From Bacteroidaceae bacterium (GTDB taxonomy: Bacteria > Bacteroidota > Bacteroidia > Bacteroidales > Bacteroidaceae), in contig CAAFRW010000090.1 in NCBI GenBank assembly GCA_900765575.1, positions 1 to 16,372 on the forward strand: a DNA stretch of 16,372 bases, read 5' to 3'. The position numbers and the translations under genes are program-made. Below, one piece after another: positions 5,725 through 13,252 of the stretch (its first letter is position 1; each line of letters starts with the position of its first letter). The notes under the pieces were generated by a model. The model worked only from the letters and a program-made list of their open reading frames with translations, searched no databases and was not told the DNA's origin.

Positions 5725-7965
5725 TTATCCGGCATAGCTGTGCATGCCTCCCATCACGAAGTTTACTCCGAAGTAGGTAACCAAAACACTAAGGAAAGCC
5801 AGTATGGCGAAAAGATGGAAAAACAGCGGGCGGCGGAAACTTTTGAGGGATGCCGGATGTAATGCTGCCGCATATATCAGCATGGTGATGAGTGCCCATA
5901 CCTCTTTCGGGTCCCAGCCCCAATAACGTCCCCACGAAACATTGGCCCATACCGCACCGATGAAAATGCCGATGGCCAGGCAGAATACGGCCGGATATAG
6001 GAGTATCTGGCTGATTACTTGCAGGCGCTCTACCTCTAAGGTACACTCTTTGCGAGAATGGTGCAGGATGAGCGCCGTTATCCCATTCAGCATGATAAAT
6101 GCCAACAGGGAGTAGGCTATCATGATAATCATGACATGGAAACTGAGCAAAGGGGAGGAGAGAACCGGCATCAATGGGGTGATTTGAGGATTAGCTTCGC
6201 CCAGCATAGACACTAACAGTGCCAGTCCGCATAATAAAAAGCCAAAGCTGATGACAATCGGTATGTTGCGATAAAAGAAAAGGGTCAGTAAAGCCGAGCA
6301 GGCAGCCATCAGCTGCATGGTTTCATGTCCGTTGGACATGGGTATGTGACCGCTGATGAAGCCGCGTAGTGTAATGGTGAAGCAGAGATAGACGAAAAGT
6401 AATCCGAGCAGGGTGAGTAAAGTGCCTGATACGGCTACCGGAACGCGTTTCCGGCTAATCATGCGCTGACAATAGAATATAAATGCCAGAATGCCTATTG
6501 TCAGGCAACCCATTGCCAGCGGACGGCTGTTATTTAAACGGTTGTACCACTTTTCTGCTTTAAAGCGTACATCGGAGGGTAAAAACGTTCCGGCTTCCCG
6601 CACCTGATATTTACGTATTTTAGCCAGTAACGTGTCTACTTTCTGATAATCGTTTCGGGCTACCTGTTCGGCAACGTAATTCATACTGCTGCGTACAAAG
6701 GCATTTAATTCCACGGGCATATCGTAAGGAAGATGGTCTGTTAAAGAATACCATACAATCGACTTTTCATCAGAAATGCTGTCTCCGGCCGAAATATAGG
6801 GATACAGCTTCCATACACTTCCGGTAGTGACCATGCTGATAAGGCTGAACTTTTCGTTCGCTTCTTCCAACCCGCGTTTATCTCTCACTTCCGTTCCGTT
6901 CTGCATGCCTTCGTCCAACTTGTAGCCTCCGATATCGGCAAAGTCCGTAAGGCGGGCAACCTCTCCCTGAATGCCTAAAAGACGTTGTGTCTCTTTGCTT
7001 TTAATCCGGATGCAAGGTTCTTCTTTCCAATAGTCGTAGTAAAAGAACCAACCGGTCAGCACTTGTTCAGGAGTCAACCCTTTGTAAGAGGCTTTTCCGT
7101 ATAGTTTTACGGTGAAATCCTTTGCGAACGTTTGCAAGGGACACACCCTGTCGTTGTAATAGACGTAAAGATTGCCGAAAGCTTCCGCCGTTTTCCGCGG
7201 TAAGGTGCGAGGCGCTTCTTTAGCCCGTCCCTCTGTGAAACATACGCCCAATAAGAACAGGCAAACGGTTGCAGTCTTTAATAACGGATGATGCAGTAAC
7301 CGGCGGAAACGGCTTCGTTTGCCGAAGAAGAACAGGCAGATGGAAAGCAACAACAGGCCGTAACCGGTATAAGTAACGGCAATTCTCCAAGGGTCGTAAG
7401 AGACGGAAAGTATGCTCCCTTTGCCGTCGGAGTCGTATTTCGACTGGTAAAAACGATAATTGCGATAACTGTAGATATGATTCATCGAAACCTTTCCTTC
7501 GACGCTCTCTTCTCCGTCTTTTATAACAAGATGGCTGGTAAAGTCCATCGGAGCCAGTGTCCCCGGATAATAATCCAATTGAAAGTCTGTAAGATAAAGA
7601 TGGAATGGAAAAGGCTTTTCCGCTCCCTCAGCAGTGGTAAATAGCTGCACCGGTTCTTTGCTCTCTTGGCGTAGATGGACACTTCCCTGTAAGCCAAACA
7701 GATGAGTAACAAATGCTCCGAGAAGAATTACCAGAAAAGAGAGGTGCAAAAGAAAAGTAAAAGGCTGTTTCTGTACCTTGCGTCGCCAGATATAGAGGAT
7801 GGAAGATATGGCTAACGCCGCCCAGCAGAGCACAAAGAGGGGAGAGCCATAGATATATTTCGTAGTAAAATGACTGCCATATAGTTTTTCGAGCACCGTT
7901 GCCACCATCATAAAAAGAACCAGCAAACCAACTAAACCGAAAGAGAGTATTTTAAGGATTCTCAT
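5725..7965 (-). CDS. ccsBA: Fused CcsBA (ResB-ResC) cytochrome c haem lyase
   Basis: This 746-residue membrane protein exports haem and attaches it covalently to CxxCH motifs of c-type cytochromes (System II maturation). The N-terminal ResB/CcsB-like part has helices at about 6-28, 42-60 and 70-92, then another at about 198-215, followed by a soluble periplasmic region of roughly 230 residues (250-480). The C-terminal CcsA part has about eight helices with the WWD haem-binding signature at 673-690 (WANVSWGRYWGWDPKEVW) and candidate haem-ligand histidines His610 and His703. The fusion is complete. It is the last of four minus-strand genes and follows a gene for a di-haem protein, its obvious local client. 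I see no TAnnTTTG box in its 306-bp leader, so it may be read through from upstream. Confidence 0.93.
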   Translation of the reverse strand: MRILKILSFGLVGLLVLFMMVATVLEKLYGSHFTTKYIYGSPLFVLCWAALAISSILYIWRRKVQKQPFTFLLHLSFLVILLGAFVTHLFGLQGSVHLRQESKEPVQLFTTAEGAEKPFPFHLYLTDFQLDYYPGTLAPMDFTSHLVIKDGEESVEGKVSMNHIYSYRNYRFYQSKYDSDGKGSILSVSYDPWRIAVTYTGYGLLLLSICLFFFGKRSRFRRLLHHPLLKTATVCLFLLGVCFTEGRAKEAPRTLPRKTAEAFGNLYVYYNDRVCPLQTFAKDFTVKLYGKASYKGLTPEQVLTGWFFYYDYWKEEPCIRIKSKETQRLLGIQGEVARLTDFADIGGYKLDEGMQNGTEVRDKRGLEEANEKFSLISMVTTGSVWKLYPYISAGDSISDEKSIVWYSLTDHLPYDMPVELNAFVRSSMNYVAEQVARNDYQKVDTLLAKIRKYQVREAGTFLPSDVRFKAEKWYNRLNNSRPLAMGCLTIGILAFIFYCQRMISRKRVPVAVSGTLLTLLGLLFVYLCFTITLRGFISGHIPMSNGHETMQLMAACSALLTLFFYRNIPIVISFGFLLCGLALLVSMLGEANPQITPLMPVLSSPLLSFHVMIIMIAYSLLAFIMLNGITALILHHSRKECTLEVERLQVISQILLYPAVFCLAIGIFIGAVWANVSWGRYWGWDPKEVWALITMLIYAAALHPASLKSFRRPLFFHLFAILAFLSVLVTYFGVNFVMGGMHSYAG

Positions 7966-8018
7966 TGTTATAATCTATATAATTTATATGGCGATAAAAG
8001 AGATGCCAGCTTGCAAGA

Positions 8019-8137
8019 TGTTAGGTTTCGTATACTGTAATAATGAAGAGAAATCCCGTTTAATAAACCGGGAAATCGGGAAGGCCGATACATAACTACG
8101 AGCCTGAGAGTAAGGAACAGCGAAACGTTGCCTAACA
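8019..8137. other. Imperfect inverted repeat in the ccsBA leader
   Basis: TGTTAGG-TTTCG (8019-8030) is matched by CGAAA and CCTAACA at 8121-8137, with a 5-nt bulge between the two parts. Together they enclose about 90 nt. Inside lies a small CCCG/CGGG hairpin near 8056-8074. Together with the hairpin at 8193-8232 this is all I can see in the 306-bp gap 7966-8271; the short ORFs there look non-coding. Confidence 0.35.
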
Positions 8138-8192
8138 GTAAAACCTCTTTTATTGCAGCGCATATCAAAATTTGAAATTATCCATGTCAATC

Positions 8193-8232
8193 ATCCCGGA
8201 TATAACGAAACACGTCTCACTATATCCGAGAT
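8193..8232 (-). terminator. Hairpin after the di-haem protein gene
   Basis: A 12-bp stem (8193-8204 with 8221-8232) surrounds a 16-nt loop. Its single mismatch becomes a G-U pair on the minus-strand RNA, so it fits that strand better. It starts about 40 nt after the stop at 8272. No U tract follows, so it may be an mRNA 3'-end stabiliser or processing site rather than a full terminator. Confidence 0.45.
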
Positions 8233-8271
8233 GACTACATGAGTAAATAAGAAATTTAACACACTACTATC

Positions 8272-9930
8272 TTAGATGGAGTCCAAGAATTTAACTACTG
8301 CGTCCCGGTCTGCTTTAGACAAGGCGCGGAACTTAACCACCGTTTCGTAAGCATCGCTCTGTTCGTTGGTGCCATGCCACATGATAGCCTCCAAGGTGGT
8401 ACGCGCACGGCAATCGTGCAGGCGGTCAATGTATTCAGCTCCCGTACAGCGTTGATGCAGTCCGCGTCCCCATAGCGGAGTAGTGCGGCACCATCCGGTA
8501 CGGATGTCATTCACCATGTGGAGCTTATGCTGAATCATGTCGGTATACGGCCAAATCTTCTGATGCGGATAGCGGGGCAATAAATCGGCTTTATCGCCTG
8601 TAAAGAAGCGGGCAGGGTCCCGAATTTCATCATTACCTGTTGTCCAGGAGGGTTTATGGCAATAGGCGCATCCTAACTCCGTAAAAAGCTCTTTGCCTCG
8701 TAACACCTCTGCATCGTCTACATTGCGGGCGGCCGGAACCGCCAATCCGCGGTGCCATACCATCAGGTCGATATAATTCTGGTCGCTTACTTCAACCGGA
8801 AGATTCTTAGAAGTCAGGTAGTTGTAGATGTTTTGCTCTACGTTGTCCGTAAACCATTCGGGATGTTCCTCCGGCGTGGAAATAGTAGCAATATAGGCAG
8901 GGAAGCCCGCTTGTACATCGGGGTCTTGAGAGGAGTACCGTGCGTAAGTGCCGGCTGCATCCAAATAATGGAAAGTGCGGTCGCTGCGTGTGGCATTGGT
9001 AATGTTCCAAAAAGCGTTGGCGCCTGCCGCATCTTGCAACGGACCGCGGCTCAGTGCGTAAGTATAACGTAAAGGGTAGAGGGTTCCGTCGCCGCCTTGT
9101 GCGGTGTTGCTATATTGCTTTACCCATTCACCGTTTGCAAAGATGCCCGTATTCAGTCCGTTTCTCATATATCCGTCTTGTTCCTGTTTGGCATATTCGG
9201 CTTTCAAATCATCGTCGCTGATGGCGTCCAGCAATCCGGTGCCGTAAATACCTATCGTTGATTCCAAGCGCACGGCATACTCGCCTACCTCATAGCCTTT
9301 GTTGGCTACATAGATGGCACTTTCGGGAATCTCCACTTCCGGATATCTTAGCTGATAGGTTTCTCCGTCGGGGAATTTATTATCGAATCCATCGGTATAT
9401 TCGTGCCACGAAATGGTAACCTGCGATTCATCCAGCGGCGCTTTGAAGGGAGCTACCGCTTTGCTCTGCGGCATACCTGCCAACCAAGGTACATAACTGT
9501 TGTCGCTGGGTTTGTAAACTACCAATAAGTAGCCGTTGCCGGTTTGGGTAGTATTGAAAGAACCCGCCTTTTGGCTTTTTCCATGTCCGTATCCGGGATG
9601 GCAGTGCAAACACGAAGTGCGGATATAGACAGGCCCTAAACCATGGCGTGTACCTGAGGTGTTCGAATTGAAAGGCTTCTCAAAGAGCTGTTCTCCGCGG
9701 TTGAAGGAAGCCGTCATCATTGCATCGGCGTCTACCACAGGGGTGGATTGCTCAAAAGCCGACTGTGTAGCCACGTGGGCTGTTCCAAGCTTTCCGCCGG
9801 TGTAATACCATTCGGGCAAGTCGGTTGGAGTGTTGTCCTCTTTTCCATCATTATCGTCATCGCAGGATGTTAAAAACAGTCCGGCAGATAACAGGAATGC
9901 GAGATATAAATAATTATTTTTCAAGTACAT
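8272..9930 (-). CDS. Di-haem oxidoreductase (DUF1111 type) lipoprotein
   Basis: The product has 552 residues from the ATG at 9930. A lipoprotein signal ends in FLTSC (Cys23), followed by the acidic run DDDNDGKED, which resembles the surface-export signal of Bacteroides lipoproteins. Two haem c sites are present: CLHCH at 107-111 and CAYCH at 421-425. The C-terminus has the family blocks TPLWGRG and an HDxRARTxxEAIxWHG segment, which place it with the DUF1111/COG3488 'thiol oxidoreductase' proteins rather than classical MauG or cytochrome c peroxidases. The start at 9960 would add ten residues before the signal peptide; 9930 gives a normal signal. It has its own promoter and a structured leader. 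The reaction is unknown; an iron or haem redox step is inferred from its imelysin and CcsBA neighbours. Confidence 0.88.
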   Translation of the reverse strand: MYLKNNYLYLAFLLSAGLFLTSCDDDNDGKEDNTPTDLPEWYYTGGKLGTAHVATQSAFEQSTPVVDADAMMTASFNRGEQLFEKPFNSNTSGTRHGLGPVYIRTSCLHCHPGYGHGKSQKAGSFNTTQTGNGYLLVVYKPSDNSYVPWLAGMPQSKAVAPFKAPLDESQVTISWHEYTDGFDNKFPDGETYQLRYPEVEIPESAIYVANKGYEVGEYAVRLESTIGIYGTGLLDAISDDDLKAEYAKQEQDGYMRNGLNTGIFANGEWVKQYSNTAQGGDGTLYPLRYTYALSRGPLQDAAGANAFWNITNATRSDRTFHYLDAAGTYARYSSQDPDVQAGFPAYIATISTPEEHPEWFTDNVEQNIYNYLTSKNLPVEVSDQNYIDLMVWHRGLAVPAARNVDDAEVLRGKELFTELGCAYCHKPSWTTGNDEIRDPARFFTGDKADLLPRYPHQKIWPYTDMIQHKLHMVNDIRTGWCRTTPLWGRGLHQRCTGAEYIDRLHDCRARTTLEAIMWHGTNEQSDAYETVVKFRALSKADRDAVVKFLDSI

Positions 9931-10047
9931 AAGATAAATGTTTAAAAGATAGTTAGACATGATTCATGAAAAAATAGGAGAAGGAGATGTGTCGAAACTC
10001 AGTGTTACGAAAGAACAACTTTCAATCTGAGACTTAATCTCCCTATC

Positions 10048-10102
10048 AGTAATGAAAAGATTCCTATCATTACTCAAAAATAGAGTTTGATAGGACTCTT
10101 TT
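10048..10102 (-). promoter_or_regulatory. Structured leader with two competing hairpins
   Basis: Segment 10055-10075 pairs with 10083-10102 to make a long hairpin with a 7-nt loop and a short asymmetric bulge. Part of the same segment (10067-10074, TCATTACT) is also perfectly complementary to AGTAATGA at 10048-10055. The two structures exclude each other. They lie in the leader between the promoter at 10153-10183 and the start at 9930. A further stem with an internal loop is possible at 9998-10031. Alternatively the long hairpin may simply end transcripts coming from the imelysin gene. Confidence 0.45.
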
Positions 10103-10152
10103 GTGCTGATTCGTTACAATCTACATTCAGGATGTTGTTCTCAATAATGATT

Positions 10153-10183
10153 CAAAGATAAGTATTTGAAAGCTAAACACAAC
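10153..10183 (-). promoter_or_regulatory. Promoter of the di-haem protein gene
   Basis: Minus-strand GTTG (10180-10183), a 19-nt spacer and TATCTTTG (10153-10160) match the Bacteroidota consensus with one -33 mismatch. Transcription would start near 10147, giving a leader of more than 200 nt before the ATG at 9930. It allows this gene, and perhaps ccsBA, to be expressed apart from the two upstream genes. Confidence 0.6.
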
Positions 10184-10251
10184 AGTTCAAGATTATCAAC
10201 TTACCTTTGTTTTGAAACACTCTTCTGTATCTTCTTTGCGTAGATTTTTGC

Positions 10252-11547
10252 TTAACGTTGGTTTTGAAGCAACATTAGCACTTCGCTGAAGATATCATTC
10301 AAATCGTTGCAGGCATTGATGGCAGCTTGATTGATTGAAGCATATTCTCCGTTCCGGTTGCAGGTGTAGGCAAACGGTTCCTTCATTTGGCCGATGGCGT
10401 TGTATGCTGTGGAAATGGCAGCCTTCACGCGGTTGTCTAATGATGGGTTCAATGTGGCTACATAACTGCTGAACGAGTGGCTGACGGGTTTCACCAGAGT
10501 CTCGCCTGAATTATAATCTTTTGAAGATTGCAGTCCGCAATACGCATTCTCTATAGAGATGATATTGCCTTTAAAGTCTTCGATGGAATTCAAACTGTAT
10601 GGAGATTCAATATAGTCCGGGTCATATTCAGTCTCACTGCTAAGTCCTTGTCCGGTAGGATTACCTATTTTGACGTTACCTACCTCGTTGGCGATGTTTT
10701 GCACGCCGTCTTGTCCTAAAATGCTTTGTGCGCAGGCTAAATAGTTGACGAAATCGCTGGCACTGCCTTCCACCGGATTCTTCATCTGGTCGGCATAGCA
10801 AAGACCGTTAGCCAAATCGTTAAGAGCTTCTTCGTAATTTTGTTTGTATGACAATTGGCGTACGCTATTCAAAACTTGGCGTTTTGCTTGGGCTATGTTG
10901 CTTTCGCCTTTCCAGGCAGCTTCCAGAATAATGCATTGATTGCGCAAGTCTCCGGCTACTCCAACAATATAGGTTAGTTGCTGGGTTGTGTAGTTTGTGC
11001 TGTGAGGTACTGAGATTTGCGACATACCGGAGCCTTCAAGGGCAAAAAGCATATATTCAAGGGCATGGAAACCAAGTAAACCATAGTCTAATGAGGAGGC
11101 ATAAACTCCTTGGGCATCCATCTTGTTCATTCTATTTGCGTCAGCCAATAAAGCATCGAGTTGTCCCTTGTCAAGCGGCCATGAGTCGATGTGCGGGTCC
11201 ACATCGTAATCTCCGGCAGGACCAAAAAGCCATGCTTCGCTGCGTTCCCAATATTGACGGGCTTTTTTCCATGCATCACCGGCAGTTGATATTTGAGCGG
11301 TGGTTACATTGTTTGCTCCGGCATTATACATAGCCAAACAAGCGTCGTATAATTCAATAGAGGCGTTAGCCAGTCCTTCGTAGGTGGGGATAACGGTGTT
11401 TGCCGTGTAATCGTTCACAATCTCTTTGATTGTTTCCTCTCTGGAATTGTTTTCGTCATCATCGTCGTTGTCGCTACAAGCCGACATTCCCATAGACAGT
11501 AATGCTGTCATTGCCACATAAAGTGGTAGTGTTAAATACTTTTTCAT
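10252..11547 (-). CDS. Imelysin-family (M75-like) lipoprotein
   Basis: This 431-residue protein has a lipoprotein signal ending in MSAC (Cys24), followed by the acidic stretch SDNDDDDEN that fits the surface-exposure signal of Bacteroides lipoproteins. The mature part is helical. It carries the imelysin hallmark GFHALE at 159-164 (His161 and Glu164, the GxHxxE motif) and the conserved block with WPLDKGQLD upstream. The family includes insulin-cleaving ICMP of Pseudomonas, IrpA of cyanobacteria and the M75 part of EfeO. Most members are tied to iron uptake, and protease activity is doubtful for many of them. It starts 51 nt after the barrel gene and is probably cotranscribed with it. Confidence 0.9.
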   Translation of the reverse strand: MKKYLTLPLYVAMTALLSMGMSACSDNDDDDENNSREETIKEIVNDYTANTVIPTYEGLANASIELYDACLAMYNAGANNVTTAQISTAGDAWKKARQYWERSEAWLFGPAGDYDVDPHIDSWPLDKGQLDALLADANRMNKMDAQGVYASSLDYGLLGFHALEYMLFALEGSGMSQISVPHSTNYTTQQLTYIVGVAGDLRNQCIILEAAWKGESNIAQAKRQVLNSVRQLSYKQNYEEALNDLANGLCYADQMKNPVEGSASDFVNYLACAQSILGQDGVQNIANEVGNVKIGNPTGQGLSSETEYDPDYIESPYSLNSIEDFKGNIISIENAYCGLQSSKDYNSGETLVKPVSHSFSSYVATLNPSLDNRVKAAISTAYNAIGQMKEPFAYTCNRNGEYASINQAAINACNDLNDIFSEVLMLLQNQR

Positions 11548-11598
11548 CTTCTTTTTTATTTAATGTTATTACCTGTTTTGTTACAGAAAACGAATGGG

Positions 11599-12942
11599 TT
11601 ACATGCCGAAAAAGCCGGAGTAAGCGACACCTAACGAAACGGAAGGCTCATTGTTAAACGGCTCTTTTAGTAAACCAATGGAATATTCGCCTTTCAGTAC
11701 GATATCTTTTATCGGGAAATAATTGATTCCGGCAGCGATTCGGGCACGACCGCAATAGTCGAAATCGGCAATGGACTTTTCTGTTTTATACATGGAGTCG
11801 TAGTACTCGTAACGACCAAAAATATAGAATTTTCTTCCTTCCTCTCTCTGTTTGGCAAACTGTGAGAAGAGGTTATATCCAACTTCAATGCCTGCAGCAA
11901 TGGCATCGGAAGCGACGGATTGTTTGGGGGAAGGCGAATCTTTAGAGAAACTTTTATTGTATTCGGAAATTGTTTTCGATTCGGTAAGATGTCCGTAGTC
12001 GAAATTTCCGCGGATAATCCAATTCCAACGGTTCAGCATAAAGTCGAATGCGCCGATTGTAACCGTACCGTTGATATCATCATACGAAGAACTTGGCCTT
12101 TTTAAAGTGTTGCGGAATGAGTTGCCTGCGTATCCGCTTAAAGAAAGCCGTAGCCCTTTGATGGAATAATTGTCTACACGGAAAGCACCTGCCAGGCAAT
12201 TGGCAATCTTAAATTCGTAGGGTGAGGCCGAACCGTCGTGTACCCAGCCTTTACGGCCAAAGCGTTCGGAATCGAGACCGGAGATAAGCATTGCTTCATA
12301 GCGCCAGTCGCCGGCATTTCCCCATACGCTGATACCTGTTTCGTGCCAGGTACAAGGCATGATGGTATTTTCCCCTTCCGGACGGTATACACCGAAGAAT
12401 TCGGTAGGCATGTGGTGTTGGTTTGTTGCCCCTACGGGGACAACGAAATGTCCTAACTTCACGTTGAGCTGCGGGCAGAAAGCCTTTTGAATCCAAAATT
12501 GCTCCAAGGCAACTTCGCCTCCGCGTTCAATCTCGTTCTCGTATTCGCCGCCTTCTTCTTCCTCTATTTCTACGGCGCTTTCGGTACCTCCGTGTTCAAA
12601 TTCAATTTCGGTACCCATCGTCCATCCTTTGCCGAAGTCGTAACCCAAATAGATAACTACGTGTGGCAAGTCGAAACGGCTGTGTCTCTCATTCTTACGA
12701 AGAGCCGCAGCTTCGGCGCTGTTGTAGCGCAAATAACTGTCACTGTAGTAATTCTTCGAAAACACAGCCTCGCCGTATCCTCCAATCATTAATCTTGGTC
12801 TTTTCGGCGCATCCTCGTCGGAGGTGGCATTTTCAATCTTTTTACCTGTTTCTTCCTCTCTCTTGTTCTCATTCCCGGCCCATACTGTAGCTGATATAGA
12901 CAGCATTAGAAGGCCGGAAGCAACCCAAATCTTTGCATTCAT
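11599..12942 (-). CDS. Outer-membrane beta-barrel (porin-like) protein
   Basis: This 447-residue protein has a signal peptide with cleavage near Ala22 (TVWA) and an acidic/basic linker to about residue 50. The rest alternates amphipathic strands such as LMIGGYGEAVF, VVIYLGYDFGKGW and KFYIFGRYEYY, and ends in aromatic residues (SGFFGM), as expected for a porin-like barrel of about 16 strands. A strongly acidic loop lies at 113-146 (EIEEEEGGEYENEIE within it), which could attract cations. It has no TonB box or plug domain, so active transport of the TonB type is unlikely. It is the promoter-proximal gene of the cluster. The substrate is not known; iron or another cation is a guess from the neighbours. 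Confidence 0.82.
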   Translation of the reverse strand: MNAKIWVASGLLMLSISATVWAGNENKREEETGKKIENATSDEDAPKRPRLMIGGYGEAVFSKNYYSDSYLRYNSAEAAALRKNERHSRFDLPHVVIYLGYDFGKGWTMGTEIEFEHGGTESAVEIEEEEGGEYENEIERGGEVALEQFWIQKAFCPQLNVKLGHFVVPVGATNQHHMPTEFFGVYRPEGENTIMPCTWHETGISVWGNAGDWRYEAMLISGLDSERFGRKGWVHDGSASPYEFKIANCLAGAFRVDNYSIKGLRLSLSGYAGNSFRNTLKRPSSSYDDINGTVTIGAFDFMLNRWNWIIRGNFDYGHLTESKTISEYNKSFSKDSPSPKQSVASDAIAAGIEVGYNLFSQFAKQREEGRKFYIFGRYEYYDSMYKTEKSIADFDYCGRARIAAGINYFPIKDIVLKGEYSIGLLKEPFNNEPSVSLGVAYSGFFGM

Positions 12943-12976
12943 TTCGTTCGTCTTTTTTTTATTCTTATTTTGACTG

Positions 12977-13009
12977 CAAAGTTAGAGGGTGCGAGCGCCT
13001 CACGACAAT
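12977..13009 (-). promoter_or_regulatory. Promoter of the barrel/imelysin operon
   Basis: Minus-strand TAACTTTG (12977-12984) is a full -7 box. ATTG at 13006-13009, 21 nt upstream, is an acceptable -33 element. Transcription would start near 12971, about 30 nt before the barrel start codon at 12942. Confidence 0.65.
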
Positions 13010-13058
13010 ACCTAAAAATTGGTAAAATTTATGCAATGTTAGTTTGAAGTAGGTATTG
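13006..13058. promoter_or_regulatory. Possible operator: inverted repeat at the -33 box
   Basis: CAATACCT (13006-13013) and AGGTATTG (13051-13058) are perfect 8-bp arms with 37 bp between them. The first arm overlaps the -33 element of the barrel promoter. Two direct copies of ATTGGTAA lie at 13018 and 13081, 63 bp apart. I see no Fur-box match in the 310-bp gap 12943-13252, which otherwise holds only the two divergent promoters. Confidence 0.35.
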
Positions 13059-13186
13059 GGGAGGTTGCAAATACTTACTTATTGGTAACTATACAGAGGC
13101 GTTAAGCCATTTACTTCTTCAATGAATGAGTATGATATATTATAGATATGTGAATAAAATAGCTCTATTATAATTAATATTTCTTT

Positions 13187-13221
13187 TTTGTTCGATTTTT
13201 AATGAAGTTTGTATACATTTG
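13187..13221 (+). promoter_or_regulatory. Promoter of the beta-propeller gene
   Basis: TACATTTG (13214-13221) is a full -7 box. TTTG at 13187-13190 is the nearest -33 match but gives a 23-nt spacer, slightly long; TTCG at 13191 would give 19. Transcription would start near 13228, about 25 nt before the ATG. Confidence 0.55.
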
Positions 13222-13252
13222 TCTCATTAGAAATGATTAACAGTCGATTACT

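Noticed and set aside
8095..8140. TPP-riboswitch-like CTGAGA near 8103
   Set aside because: The other conserved TPP elements are absent and no thiamine gene follows on that strand.
7968..8190. Two overlapping 66-68 codon minus-strand ORFs before ccsBA
   Set aside because: They occupy different frames of the same DNA, have no domain or promoter support and look like chance ORFs in a leader.
8752..9072. 106-codon plus-strand ORF opposite the di-haem gene
   Set aside because: It is antisense to a well-supported coding region with clear CxxCH motifs and has no domain of its own.
10986..11333. 115-codon plus-strand ORF opposite the imelysin gene
   Set aside because: Antisense shadow of a conserved coding sequence; no promoter, signal or family features.
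12943..13252. Fur box between the divergent barrel and propeller genes
   Set aside because: AT-rich stretches such as those near 13130-13180 do not match the GATAAT-based consensus well enough to call.
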